Source: Juglans regia (Eukaryota > Streptophyta > Magnoliopsida > Fagales > Juglandaceae). Taken from it: a DNA stretch of 64,000 nt. The notes below the pieces were generated by a model, which saw only the letters and a list, made by a program, of their open reading frames with translations, was not told the origin of the DNA and made no database searches. The translations under genes and the position numbers were made by a program. Positions 1 to 10,376 of this stretch are shown here, piece after piece. Within the stretch, counting starts at the first letter, position 1. Each line of letters begins with the position of its first letter. The stretch spans positions 22,163,098 through 22,227,097 of the forward strand of contig NC_049903.1 of assembly GCF_001411555.2 (NCBI RefSeq), read 5' to 3'.

Positions 1-1190
1 CTTAATCCTAACGAACTTGACGTATGTTTGCCTAATATTGTTGTCTCTTTGTTGCAAGGATATGAGGTCATGTTTCCAAGTGGTGTATTTAGTGGATTGC
101 CACCCATTAGGGAGATAGAGCACTATATTGATTTTGTGCCAGGTGCAACAATTCCTAACCGACCTTTCTTGGAAGAACATGAGTCATTGACACACTTAAA
201 GGGACAAGGTAAGTTGTTGACTATAATGCGTGCTAAGTGGGAGGATTGTATTGAGACTTTTCCTCATGTATTCAAATACACACAAGGTATGGAAACTTTT
301 GTGGTTGATGCTTTAGCAAGAAGGTATGTACTTATCTTCATTTTAGATACAAAATTGTTGAAACTTGAATATGATAAGGAATTACATGCTAATGATGATG
401 AGTTTGCTAGTGTGTATGGAACATGTGAGAAAGCATCGTTTGGTAAGTTCTATAAACTAGATTGGTACTTGTTTAGAAAGAATAGATTTTGTGTACCTAC
501 TAGTTTTATGTGTAAGTTGCTTGTGTGTGATGGACATGGTGGTTTGTTGGGTAACCATGGTGTAAGGAAGACTTTTGTTGTGTTGCATGAACGTTTGTGG
601 GAATATCATTTGCCTTTCAATGACGTGTTGCATGAACGTTTGTGGAAGTATCAATTGTCATTCATTGATGTGTTGCATGAATGTTTGTGGGACTATCATT
701 TGCCCTTCATTGAGTTTGCATATACTTTTGCCACATGGATACGCCCTTACCTATTCCTAGTGAGTCATGTGTAGACATATCTATGGATTTTGTTTTGGGG
801 CTGCCTAGGAAAGAAAGGAGTAGAAATTCTATTTTTATGGTTATGGATGGATTTATAGAGTTTGCATATAACAGGACCATGCATACGACCACTTTATATT
901 CTCCTTTTGAAATTGTTTATAGACTTAATCTGTTTACTCCTTTAGATTTAATGTCTTTATCTGTTGACAACAGGAGTAGCTTAGATGGATGTTCTCAAAT
1001 TCTTGAACAAATTAATGACAATGCATATGAAATCCATGATAATGTTACTAACATTTTTCCCTTTGATCCAAGTGGAGATTCGAGATCGAATCCTTTTGAG
1101 GAGAGGGGGAATGATGGGAACCAATGTGGGCCTAGTCTTAAAGATATGTTGCAAGTTCCAGATGGGCCAAATACAAGTTCAAGAGCTTAA
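1..1190 (+). pseudogene. gypsy pol remnant of copy A (RT start, RNase H end, broken integrase)
   Basis: The frame at 28-774 starts at the N-terminal edge of reverse transcriptase (SGLPPIREIEHYIDF, then NRP). It then jumps directly to the end of RNase H ([17 protein letters not shown]), so the whole RT catalytic core is missing. The integrase zinc-finger region follows, then three copies of a 45-bp repeat. A second frame at 735-1190 holds the start of the integrase core (DISMDFVLGLP) fused to its C-terminal part (GFIEFAYNR), which removes two of the three DDE catalytic residues. The reading continues through FEERGND into the LTR and stops at 1190. It cannot encode active enzymes. Copy D has the same NRP/F-EEH junction, so the deletion was probably inherited. 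Confidence 0.8.
580..714 (+). repeat. 45-bp tandem repeat, three copies, inside pol remnant A
   Basis: GTGTTGCATGAACGTTTGTGG recurs at 580, 625 and 670 with a 45-bp period. Each unit encodes a variant of VLHERLWEYHLPF. The unit joins an integrase zinc-finger stretch (VLHE) to a later integrase stretch (LPFIEFAY). A deletion junction therefore appears to have formed first and been amplified afterwards. Confidence 0.85.
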
Positions 1191-1818
1191 ACAATGAAGA
1201 TTATGCTTTGATTCATTTCATAAGCTATGGAAAGGGCAACAACATGACTTATAGGCTTTGGACACTTGAAGGCTTTCAACTTATTTAATTAATTTCAAGG
1301 ACCTATTTTATTTATTTAGAATAGTTGGATTTATGCCTATGCAAGGGCATGTTGGGAAAGTTATTATTTTATTGAACTAGGGTTAGGTTACTGTAGCTGA
1401 GTTACTGTAGCGCCATATTGTTCACTCAGGGGTATTTTTGGAAGATGGAGTTTTATTTTATCTAGGGTTTTAATTAGGTTTTGGTTTAAATACTCTTTGT
1501 AGCCTCATTTTCAGAAGTTTATGAAGTTTATGAAATTTGATGATTTATTCATTGTGAGTTGAGTTTTACTCCTCTTGTTCTTAATTGAACTTTTGAACTT
1601 ATCAAAGGTAAATCACAACCTTTGTGGCGTTCCTCCTTTGTAATCTGGGTTCTTGAGACGGGTTCTTCAACGGGTCTAGATTTTAATATAATCTAAGTTC
1701 TTGAAACGAGTTCTCATCGGGTCTAGGTTCTCCATCCATAGACTTGATTTTGACTTTCTTGGGAAATTTTCAAATTGACTGTGGGTTCAAGGGATTCCGT
1801 TCCCGCGGGTTCATATCA
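1112..1818 (+). repeat. 3' LTR of CRM-like copy A
   Basis: It begins TGATGGGAACC after a purine tract and ends CGGGTTCATATCA. Both ends match the LTRs of copies B (7846-8652 and 11226-12029), C and D. At 707 bp it is about 160 bp shorter than the LTRs of D, mostly through loss near the pol C-terminal coding part. The last codons of pol lie inside its U3. Confidence 0.85.
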
Positions 1819-1823
1819 TTTCT

Positions 1824-3455
1824 TCTTTCTTTGTGATCTAAGAGTTCTTTCAATCTCTGCATCAAAAAGAATAATGTCATGAGTTCTAGCATGGCGCATC
1901 CAACGTAAAAAACACACCCAAAGGAAAATAAAATAAAATTCCAAAATTATAACTAAGATTACTTTGTATCAATATTGGCAAAAATAAGAAGAAATCAATC
2001 CCTGATAACGGTGCCAAAAACTTGATCGGTGCAAAACTGCAAGTGCACAGTATCGTAGTTTTATAGCAAAGTGATAAGTAGAGTATCAGGGATTGGTAAC
2101 TTACTTTTCACAAATACTGAAATTATACTAATCTTAATTTTGTTTAGAAAAGTCACTAAGATTTTTGTAATTGCAAATTAAAATAAAATTAATTCAAAGA
2201 AAACACTCAAAAGAAAAGAAAGATATTTTTCAAAGATCAAATCAATGGGAGAGAAAACTTATAGGAAATCGATTTCACTTAATTCATCACTATGCTTACT
2301 CATCTAACTAATTGAATTTAATTCTCTCTTTTTGTTAGCAAATCTCCACAAACATCCAAAAGTCTATTTCGATAGTCAATTGGAAATTATTCTTGTTCAT
2401 CATTTTACACAAGAGTATGCAAATTAATAAAGCAAGAAAGCAATAAGACCAATGATTTTAATACTACATAAGTTCATATAAGTCTTTCAATCTCTATATT
2501 TACCGATGTCGAAATATCCAAGATCTATCCTATAATTTCCTCTTTCGACAACAAATCACAAGATTAAAATCATCTAGTTAGTGGCCAGTTAATTAGAAGC
2601 AATAAGCTCAAAATAAATCAGACAAATATAGAAGAGAATTACTTCAAATTAACATAGAAAAGTAAGCTTAGTTCGGAACTAGTTACATCGTTTTCCTAGA
2701 ATAAAGAAAATTTAGTTCATGCTAAAAATTAAATTCAACATAAATGAATTCATCATAATTTTTCTGAGAGAAGAATAGAAGAAAATAAACATTAAAAATG
2801 CTCATCGCAGTCTACAGTATCGTCCCTCACAAGCTGCAGCGTCTGAAACGAAAAACTCTCCAATTTCGTGCTAATGATATGCTTAAATAGGGTAGGAAAG
2901 AAACCCTAATGTCTTCATATTCCCGCACACAAAATCGCCTAAATTTTAGGACTTAACTTGGCAGCCACGTATGTGCTTCAGGAATTTGGAAAAACGTATT
3001 AGAGACAACTTTTTAGCCCTTTAAGATCTTTCTAACGCATAAAGAATCGCATCAATCCGATATTAAAGCGGAAAGTTATGATTAAAATACTAAAGTGTGT
3101 CCATGCTGTCTTCTAGCGCGTTTTGGACTCTAATCTGAATTACTCTCAAACTCCATTATTATCCTTATTTGAAGAGTCCTACACTCATTGAAAGTTTTTA
3201 GGTTGTTCCAACGTCTTGCCCATTTGAAAGTCCTCTGAATTCGAATGGGTTTTGACTTGCTCTTTTATAAACTCTGAAATTAAACATAAAAATATGCTCA
3301 GGAGTATTCCAAAGTAAATAGAAACTCAATTAAAAAATACACATTAATCTCACTGATTTCTATTAACATTTTAGCATTTTAGTCCATAATAGAGTATTTA
3401 GACTAAATTTCAAAGTTAAGAAGTGATAAAATATAAGAAATTATGCAAGTCATCA
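1824..3455 (-). mobile_element. Tat/Athila-type element J, 5' LTR plus start of leader
   Basis: On the minus strand an LTR runs from 3455 (TGATGACTTGCATAATTTC) to 2023 (ending CCGATCA), 1433 bp. A primer-binding site reading TGGCACCGTTATCAGGGA follows at 2016-1999. It resembles the TGGCGCCGTTGCCGGGGA type used by Athila/Tat elements. Only about 200 bp of leader remain before CRM-like copy A interrupts it. No coding sequence of J is in the window. J sits directly against the LINE at 3456, whose first five bases (CTAAG) would be the target duplication. The other side is off-window. Confidence 0.7.
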
Positions 3456-4021
3456 CTAAGTGTAACAGAAATGAAAGGCAGCTGCTTTGGGAGGAGCTGA
3501 GTTTGGCTAGAATGGGTGTGGAGCCTTGTTTGTTTGCGGGAGATTTTAATATAATTCGTTTGGATGTGGAAAGGTGTGGTGGTAGTCCAAGGACAAGAGT
3601 TGCAATGGATGACTTTAATAGATGGACTCACCAAGGCGGGTTGATTGAAATGAATTCACAGGGGAGAAAGTTTTCATGGTGCAATGGTCAGCATGGATTA
3701 TCTAGAGCTTGGGCTAAGTTGGATAGAGTGCTGCTTGATGCAAATTTACTTATCGCATTTCTGAATGCATGTTGTTCATATTTGTCAAGGTCAATGTCGA
3801 ATCATAGTCCCATGTTTATAGAATTCTTGAAAGATCCTTTTACTTATGGTCTCTCTCCATTTAGGTTTCAGCAAATGTGGGTTGAGCACCCTGATTTTAT
3901 GAGCTTTGTACAGATGGTGTGGTCTGAACCAGCGGTAGGTATGTGGCTTCTGAAATTAGCTAGTAAACTTAAGAAGCTTAAGGTGGCTCTACGTGAATGG
4001 AACAAGAGGGTGTTTGGGTAG
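3456..4021 (+). pseudogene. LINE ORF2 endonuclease fragment
   Basis: This is the C-terminal part of an apurinic-type endonuclease/exonuclease/phosphatase domain, the enzyme LINEs use to nick target DNA. Visible marks are the GDFN motif in CLFAGDFNIIR, the KFSWCNGQHG stretch, KLDRVL and SNHSPM. SNHSPM replaces the usual catalytic SDHxP, so the aspartate is lost. The frame then carries the FRFQQMW segment and ends at a stop at 4021. The N-terminal half is missing at the junction with element J. Confidence 0.8.
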
Positions 4022-5697
4022 ACCAATACTCAGATTGCTATTCTTGAAGAGAAGGTTGAGGGTCTTGAGCACTCGCTGCAAAGTAATTGGGATAATGAGG
4101 TTGAGAGGGAGCTTGTGAGGTACTCTACTGAGTTGTCTACTTGGAGGTGAAAGGAAGATATAAGATTGGCTCAGATGGCTAAAATTAAGAGGAGAAAGGA
4201 AGGTGATCAGAACTCAAAATTCTTTCATGTTTGGTTATCTAATAAAAGGCGTAGGAAAATTCATAAGTTGAGAACTACAGATGGGTTAGAGCTCAATTCA
4301 CCAGAAGAAATTCATCTTGGTGCCGTTGAATATTTTTCAGAGTTCCTACAACGATCAAATCAGCCAAGAGAGTTGTCAGATTAAACAAACTTAATATCGC
4401 TGGTTATTGAAGAAGAGGATTGTGTTCGGCTTAGTTGTATCCTTCATTGGATGAAGTTAAAGGGGCTCTCTCGTCTATTCCTATAAATAGTTCTCCAGGG
4501 CCAGATGGTTTTGGTGCGGGATTTTTTATGAGCTGCTGGGAGGTGGTAAAAATGGATGTTTTGGGAGCTATCTTAGAATTTTTTCTATCTAAGAGCCTTA
4601 TGAGATTTTATTCGGCTTCTTTCATTGTGCTTATTCCGAAGGTAGATGTGCCTTCGGTTTAATAAATTTAGGTCGATAAGCCTTTGTTCAGTCTTCTATA
4701 AAATTTGCTCGAAAATTATTGTGAATCGTCTGACAAGTCTTCTTCCCAAATTGGTATCTTTTGAGCAAGGAGCTTTTATACTTGGGAAGAGTATATTTGA
4801 GAATATTAGTCTTACTCAGGAAATGGTTCATTCATTGAAGAGAATGTCACATGGTTGTAATATTATGATTAAAGTTGACATGGCAAAAGCATATGATCGA
4901 GTGGAGTGGAATTTTTTGCTGGAGGTATTGAGGTGTTTTGGTTTCCCTCCTCCATTTTGTGAACTAATTCATGCTTGTATTTCAAATGTATGGTACTCTG
5001 TGATACTAAACGGAACGACGAAAGGGCATTTTCAAGGGGTCAGGGACTACGCCAGGGGGATCCCCTTTCGCCTTATCTCTTTATTATTATTCAGCAGGTA
5101 CTTTCTAGACTTTTAAAATATAGCTTCACGGCAAAAAAGACTGGAACATTTTCCCAAGCTAGAGGCACTCCTCATATTTCACATCTAATGTACACCGATG
5201 ATATTGTGATTTTTCTGAATGGAGGAAAGAAGTCGGTGAGGGAACTGTTATGGATGTTTGAAAAGTATGAAGATTGGTCAGGACAGAAAATTAATAAAGA
5301 AAAGACGGCAATATTTTATTCTCCAAAAATTTCGTTGGTCCGAAAGAGAGCTCTTAAAAGGCTGACAGGGTTCTCGGAAGGCTCATTTCCTTTTAAATAT
5401 CTAGGGGTTCCGATTGTCTTTGGGTGTCTTAAGCATGAGCACCTGGAGGAGATGGTTAACAAAGTCTGGAACAAAATTAGTGGTTGTTGGAAAATGAAAA
5501 TCCTATCATTGGGAGGCCGTTTGATTCTTCTTCAGCATGTGCTTTCTAGTATGGCTTTACATATATTTGCAGTGTTGCTGGTCCCTCAATCAATTATTAA
5601 AGAATTGAACCAAATGATGAGCACATTTTTTTGGGGTGAGGTGAATGAGAAAAGAAAAAAAAAGTGGGTGGCTTGGATAGTATTTGTAAGTCAATAG
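4022..5697 (+). pseudogene. LINE ORF2 reverse transcriptase region
   Basis: The linker (KEGDQNSKFFH) is in the frame at 4166-4384. The RT start (SSPGPDGFGAGFF) is at 4435-4662 and fingers/palm motifs (FRSISLCSVFYKI, KVDMAKAYDRVEW) are at 4646-5116. The palm continues in another frame at 4975-5697 with LRQGDPLSPYLF and the catalytic YTDD motif at 5191-5202, then SGQKINKEKT and the KYLGVP stretch. Two frameshifts and several stops separate the pieces. All RT blocks are recognisable in order, so decay was by point mutation rather than large deletion. Confidence 0.85.
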
Positions 5698-6470
5698 AGG
5701 AGGGAGGAATGGGTTTGCGTAATTTGGAGGATATGCAACTAGCATTGCATATGCGGTTTGCATGGAACTTAATTCAAGGAGAGTCTCTGTGGGCTAGGTT
5801 CTTTAAAGGAAAATATGTGGGCTCTTCACCTTGGTGTCTCATTGATATGAAAAAAGGAATGAGGTTTTGGAAAATGATTGTTAAAAGTATTCCTAGTGTC
5901 CTTAATAATGCAAAGTGGAGAGTTAGAGATGGGAACATTTTATTTTGGTATGATAAATGGAGAGATGGGGGTCCGTTAATTGATGAGTTCAAGATAGTGG
6001 GGAATCCGATGCTTAAAGTTAAAGAGTGCAAGTTGTCCAATAGTTGGGATGTGGAGTTGTTGAATACAATAGTGGGACAGGATAATGTGGAGGAAATTAT
6101 TGAGGCTTTGGCCAAATGTAAGGGAGGATCTAATGTATTGATCTGGATGAAGCATCAGAGTGGAAATTTTTCTACTAAATCCGCTTGGGATTGCATTCGA
6201 ATACAAGGTTCTAGTATGGAGTGGCATCCTTGGATGTGGCATAAGTTGCTCCCACTTAAGATTTCGGTGTTGATGTGGAAAGAATGGAACATGGCTTTGA
6301 GCGTAGATGATCGCCTTCGACGTATAGGAATCCCGCTAGTTGCTCGTTGTGATTGTTGTGACGAAGGTAAGTATGAAGACCAAAACCACGTACTTTTCGA
6401 AGGTGAGTTTGCAAAGGAATTATGGCATTATTATGGAGCTACCTTTGGTCTTCCTCTTGATCTTACTTAA
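5664..6470 (+). pseudogene. LINE ORF2 C-terminal zf-RVT region
   Basis: A 268-residue open frame continues the LINE polyprotein after the RT. It carries GGMGLRNLEDMQLAL, a KWRVRDGNILFWYDKW stretch and a cysteine-rich segment (ARCDCCDEGKYEDQNHVLFE) of the zf-RVT type common at the C-terminus of plant L1 proteins. It overlaps the preceding RT frame by about 30 bases in a different phase, which marks a frameshift. Spacing to the RNase H block downstream is normal for this LINE type. Confidence 0.8.
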
Positions 6471-6665
6471 AGGGAGATGGTAATAATTTGGTTTCAACGT
6501 GCGTCTTCAGTATCTCAAGGGGGGCTCATAGTGGAGCTTCTTCCTTCTATTATTACTTGGCACCTTTGGCGTAGAAGATGTATTGCACGCATGGAGGGTA
6601 GTATTCAGTCTATTAGTTCAGTCTGGCTTTCTATTAGAAGTTGGATCGGTTAAGTAAGTCAAGAT

Positions 6666-7271
6666 ATGATAAAGGTTAGTAAATGTTCTAAACATGACTT
6701 ACAGATTTTACAGATATTGAATATTCCGGCGTTGGTTCACGATAGGAAGTATTTAAAGCTTGTTGCTTGGCAAAAGCCAGCTCAAGGGTGGTTTAAGTTG
6801 AATACAGACAGTAGTAGTCTTGGTAACCCAGGTTCTTCAGGAGTGGGTGGTATTATTAGAAATGATCGAGGCCATCTGGTTTACGCCTTCAATTCTTATA
6901 TTGGTTTTAGTTCTAATAATAGAGCTGAATTGTTAGCTATTTTGCAAGGTCTCAAAGCTTGTAAGGATTTGGGGATCAATTTTGTGGAAATTGAATTAAA
7001 TTCTCAAGCAGTGATCTTGTGGTGGAATAGACGAAGATGTGGGGTGTGGTACCTGGAAGATTTTTAGGAAGATACTCTAGCACTTATGGATTCTATGGTG
7101 TGCATAGTTAGACATGTTTATAGGAAGGGAAATAAAGTTGCCCATTGGTTGGCACGGAGTGTTGCGACTGGACTAAACTCTGAATGGAGATTTCTCAGGG
7201 ATGTGCCTAGGTTGCTTCAAGGATTAATCTATCTGGATATACTGGGTTTGCCATCTTTGCGTTGCTGTTAG
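6666..7271 (+). pseudogene. LINE RNase H (RVT_3) domain, broken
   Basis: Two frames, 6666-7067 and 7086-7271, together form the plant LINE RNase H-like domain. Recognisable parts are WFKLNTDSSS with the first acidic residue, GSSGVGGIIRNDRG, and NNRAELLAI with the catalytic glutamate. IELNSQAV stands where an acidic ESDS is usual, and the last part is VYRKGNKVAHWLA, where an aspartate before LA is usual. Two catalytic positions are lost and a stop divides the domain. Confidence 0.75.
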
Positions 7272-7759
7272 CGTCAATATTCACGTGGCATTTTGGTTGG
7301 ATTGGTAAGATTTTATGATTTTATGCTTTTGAGTTAACGTTTGTTTGTGGTTCTTTTACAGGATTGGTTTTCTTTCTAAGTATTTTAGTATGCCTTGTCT
7401 TGATGTTGTTTTCATTTGGTTAGAGGCTTCCAGTAATTTTGACACCTGGTTTAGGAACATTCTTGCTTATCTTGTAACCCAAGGTGCCGGTCTGTAACCA
7501 TGGTTTTCCTCTGTCACAAGTGAGGGTTTATTAATAAAATTTGGGACGGGGTCACTCATGGACAGGTGAATCTTGACTCTTTTTTAAAAATATATATATG
7601 TATATATGTAATTTCAGTTCATAACCTTCCATTTTATACCAAGAAAAATTTTATTTCTTTTATAAAATTTGATAATTGATGATATTAAACTTTTTAATTT
7701 CACAAAATAAATTATTGCATCATAATTTGAGTAAAAATCTCCTATTTCTCAAAAGCAAA

Positions 7760-7785
7760 TATACCCTCTTATATAAGAGGGTATA
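7760..7785. repeat. 26-bp perfect palindrome
   Basis: TATACCCTCTTAT is followed immediately by its exact reverse complement, with no loop. It lies in host sequence 25 bp left of the LINE target duplication. Its role, if any, is unknown. Confidence 0.9.
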
Positions 7786-7809
7786 AGAGTTGGGAAGAAT
7801 GACCAAAAC

Positions 7810-7821
7810 AGAGTTAATTAT
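7810..7821. repeat. Left 12-bp target duplication of LINE 7822-12997
   Basis: AGAGTTAATTAT here is repeated exactly at 12998-13009, just after the LINE poly(A) run. This fixes both ends of the insertion. Confidence 0.85.
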
Positions 7822-7840
7822 GGAAGGCTCTGTGGAAAAT

Positions 7841-7845
7841 GAAAG
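7841..7845. repeat. Left 5-bp target duplication of copy B (GAAAG)
   Basis: GAAAG is repeated at 12030-12034 on the other side of copy B. Removing B plus one copy restores the LINE reading frame. Confidence 0.9.
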
Positions 7846-8652
7846 TGATATGAACCCGCAGGAACGGAATCCCTTGAACCCACAGTCAATTTGAAAACTT
7901 CCCAACAAAGCCAAAATCAAGTCTATGGATGGAGAATCTAGACCCGATGAGAAATTGTTTCAAGAACCTAAATTATATTAAAATCTAGACCCATTGAAGA
8001 ACTCGTCTCAAGAACCCAGATTACAAAGGAGGAACGCCACAAAGGTTGTGATTTACCTTTGATAAGTTCAAAAATTCAATTAAGAACAAGAGGAGTAAAA
8101 ACTCAACTCACAATGAATAAATTCATCAAATTTCATAAACTTCATTAACTGATTAGAATGAGGCTACATAGAGTATTGAAAGCAAAACCTAATGAAACCC
8201 TAGCCAAAATAAACCCTCATCTTCCAAAAGTGCCCCTGGATGAACAGTGCCGCGGCTACAGTGCCGCGCTACAGTAACTTGGCTACAGTAACCCTAACCC
8301 TAGTTCAATAAAATAATAACTTTCCCAACATGCCCTTGCATAGGCCCCTTAAGTGCTTCCCATAATAAACTCAATTATTCTAAACTAATAACATAAGTTC
8401 TTTAAATGAATTAAATAAGTTGAAACCCTTCAAGAGCTCAAAGCCTTTAAGTCTTGTCGTTGCCCTCTTCCGTAGCTAATCAAATGAATTAAAACTAGAT
8501 CTTCATCCTTCAAGCGCCATCTTGAATGTTGGGCTCTTGCTAAACTTGTCCCAAGTGGATTGCATCAATCCTTGCATTGTCTCCTTGATCTTCTTAGCCC
8601 ATTTGGAAGTTGCAAATGATCTTTAAGACTAGGCTCATCTTGGTTCCCATCA
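7846..8652 (-). repeat. 3' LTR of CRM-like copy B
   Basis: It reads TGATGGGAACC to CGGGTTCATATCA on the minus strand and abuts the purine tract GAGGAGAGGGGAA (minus) at 8665-8653. It closely matches the 5' LTR at 11226-12029. One visible difference is that the 5' LTR carries 11 extra bases just inside its start. Confidence 0.9.
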
Positions 8653-9341
8653 TTCCCCTCTCCTCAAAGGATTCGACCTCGAATCTCCACCTGGATCAAA
8701 GGGAAAATGGTTAGTAATATTGAAAAGAGTAGAAACAAGATACTTACCTGAAAGATCCATTAGATATGCATTTTCATTAATTTGTTCAAGAATTTGGAAT
8801 AGTCCATCCAAGCTACCCATATCATCAACTAGTGAAGGCTTTAAATCTAAAGGAGGAAATTGATTAAGTCTCTAAACAATTTCAATTGGTGAAAATTTAG
8901 TAGTGGCATAAACACTCCAATCATATGTAAACTCAATGAATGGCAAACAATACTCCCACAAAACACACCGCTAGGAATCATGACCTTATATGCCTGCAAC
9001 AAAGAAACAACAACACAAGACAAAGAGTCATTAAATTCATTAGTATAAAAGCTTGCCTTAGCATAAAAACTCACTTTTGTCTTTCTGTTTTTCTCTACAA
9101 CCTCTCTTTCTTTTTCATCTTGTCGCTCCACTATTTTTTCTTGACTCTTAACCACCTCTATATTTTCTTTTTCTCTCTCCCTTTCTTTTGATGTTCTGGC
9201 CTCATTCTCTTTTTTCCTCTCACTTTCTTTGTTCTTTTCACTCTCTGTTTTTCTTTCACTCTCATCTTTTTTTGAACTCTCGGCCTCACAATTGTTTTTC
9301 AACTCATTCTCTCTTTTTCTTGAGGTTTCAGCCTCTCCCAA
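8653..9341 (-). pseudogene. Copy B linker-RT-integrase fusion remnant
   Basis: The upstream part (9341 to about 9010) is a long Lys/Glu/Arg/Ser-rich linker like the one between protease and RT in copy C. VSLLQAYKVMIPSGVF, the RT N-terminal edge, follows. The reading then jumps, out of phase, to the integrase C-terminal part (LPFIEF-Y, LFQILEQINENAY, SRSNPFEERGND), which reaches the polypurine tract. The break lies in GTTTTGTGGG, where copies A and D have similar GTTTGTGGG sequence, so a microhomology deletion is likely. No catalytic residue of RT or integrase remains. Confidence 0.75.
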
Positions 9342-9347
9342 ATCATT

Positions 9348-10301
9348 TCACTTTGGTGGTTCGGTCTTGCCCTTTGTTACAACTTGATCTTTTTTGTCCC
9401 GCTTTGGTTTCCAAGGAGTACTAGAAACCAAAGTATACTTTGATGTACCCTTTCCGTTTAGCCGCCTCTCCACCTTCATAGCCATGTGCACCATATCCTC
9501 TACCTCCTTATAATGTTGCAACTCAACTACATTGGCAATCTCCCTATTCAACCCACTCAAAAATCTTGTCATTGTGGCCTCCTGATCCTCCACTACATTA
9601 GCCCGAATCATAGCCACCTCCATCTCCTTATGGTAATCCTCTACACTCCTAGACTCCTGTGTAAGATTTTGTAATTTTTGGTAGAGGTCTCTATAGTAGT
9701 GGCTAGGTACAAATCTCCGCCTCATGATAACTTTCAACTCTCTCCATGTTTCTACAGGCCTCTCAAAATTCCTCCTCCTATTAGATACTAATTGATCCCA
9801 CCAAATAATCGCATAATCAGTGAACTCAATTATAGCCAACTTCACCTTCTTCTCCTCAGAGTAATTATGACAATCAAACACCAACTCTATTCTTTTCTCC
9901 CACTCTAAATAAACTTCAGGGTCAGTTCTACCTTGGAATGATGGAATTTTCATTTTGATGCTTCCAAGGTTCTTATCTACTCTATCTCGACCCCCTGAGT
10001 TTGCCCTAAGGCCTCTTCCATGCCTAAATCCTCTATGTCCAACCAATCCAACTTCAAATGTTAAGCCTTCCTCATCCTCACCAAACTCTCCATTCTTATA
10101 CCCATTCTCAATAGGCTCACGTCGCCTCCTATCTCTCTCACCTTGCAGATTTCTAATCATTGCTTCTTGATTATCCATACTATCCCTCACTTCACCCAAC
10201 ACCAAGTTCAACCGCTCAAACTGTTGTTGCATGGCTTGCAACACAAAGGATGAGTTATCTGCCACACCTTTTGGTGATGAGTCACTTCTATAAGATATCA
10301 T
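9348..10301 (-). pseudogene. Copy B Gag capsid-type protein, nearly intact
   Basis: A 317-residue open frame encodes a Ty3/gypsy Gag (Retrotrans_gag family), which packages element RNA. It starts MISYRSDSSPKGVADNSSF; an in-frame ATG further upstream at 10376 is less likely because it adds leader sequence. The conserved Gag core is visible: IPSFQGRTDPEVYLEWE, EFTDYAIIWWDQL, RRRFVPSHYYRDLYQKLQ and LSGLNREIANVVELQ. It ends TKGKTEPPK and a TGA, after which the charged linker continues in the same phase. The zinc knuckle and protease expected there are deleted. This is the best preserved retrotransposon frame in the window. Confidence 0.8.
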
Positions 10302-10376
10302 AATATGCTGCACAAAAAGAATGTTAGTGGGAAACCTCACACACTCCCTTACGTGTTTACACTCGAATAATGGCAC

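Larger units (their letters stand above)
1..1818 (+). mobile_element. CRM-like Ty3/gypsy copy A, 3' part only
   Basis: This is the 3' half of a Ty3/gypsy LTR retrotransposon whose 5' half lies left of the window. Decayed pol occupies 1-1111, a purine-rich tract (GAGGAGAGGGGGAA) ends at 1111, and a 3' LTR follows at 1112-1818. Copies B, C and D in this window belong to the same family. The clade call rests on copy C: its protease (IDGGSCTNVAS), its RT motifs and its pol frame running into the LTR fit CRM chromoviruses. The copy is inserted in the 5' leader of element J, whose sequence resumes at about 1824. Confidence 0.85.
3456..7590 (+). mobile_element. L1-type LINE, 5' end interrupted, heavily mutated
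   Basis: ORF2-type domains follow in the order expected for a plant L1 LINE: endonuclease C-terminal part, reverse transcriptase, zf-RVT region and RNase H. The 5' end is cut by element J at 3455/3456. The 3' UTR ends in a T/A-rich stretch at about 7580-7590. Stops and frameshifts break it into at least seven frames, so it is inactive. I found no clear target duplication for it. Confidence 0.85.
7591..7821. other. Host flank with no gene, holds a palindrome
   Basis: Short AT-rich host sequence between two LINEs. It holds the 26-bp palindrome at 7760-7785 and, at its right end, the left copy of the second LINE's target duplication. It was originally continuous with 13010-13163. Confidence 0.6.
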
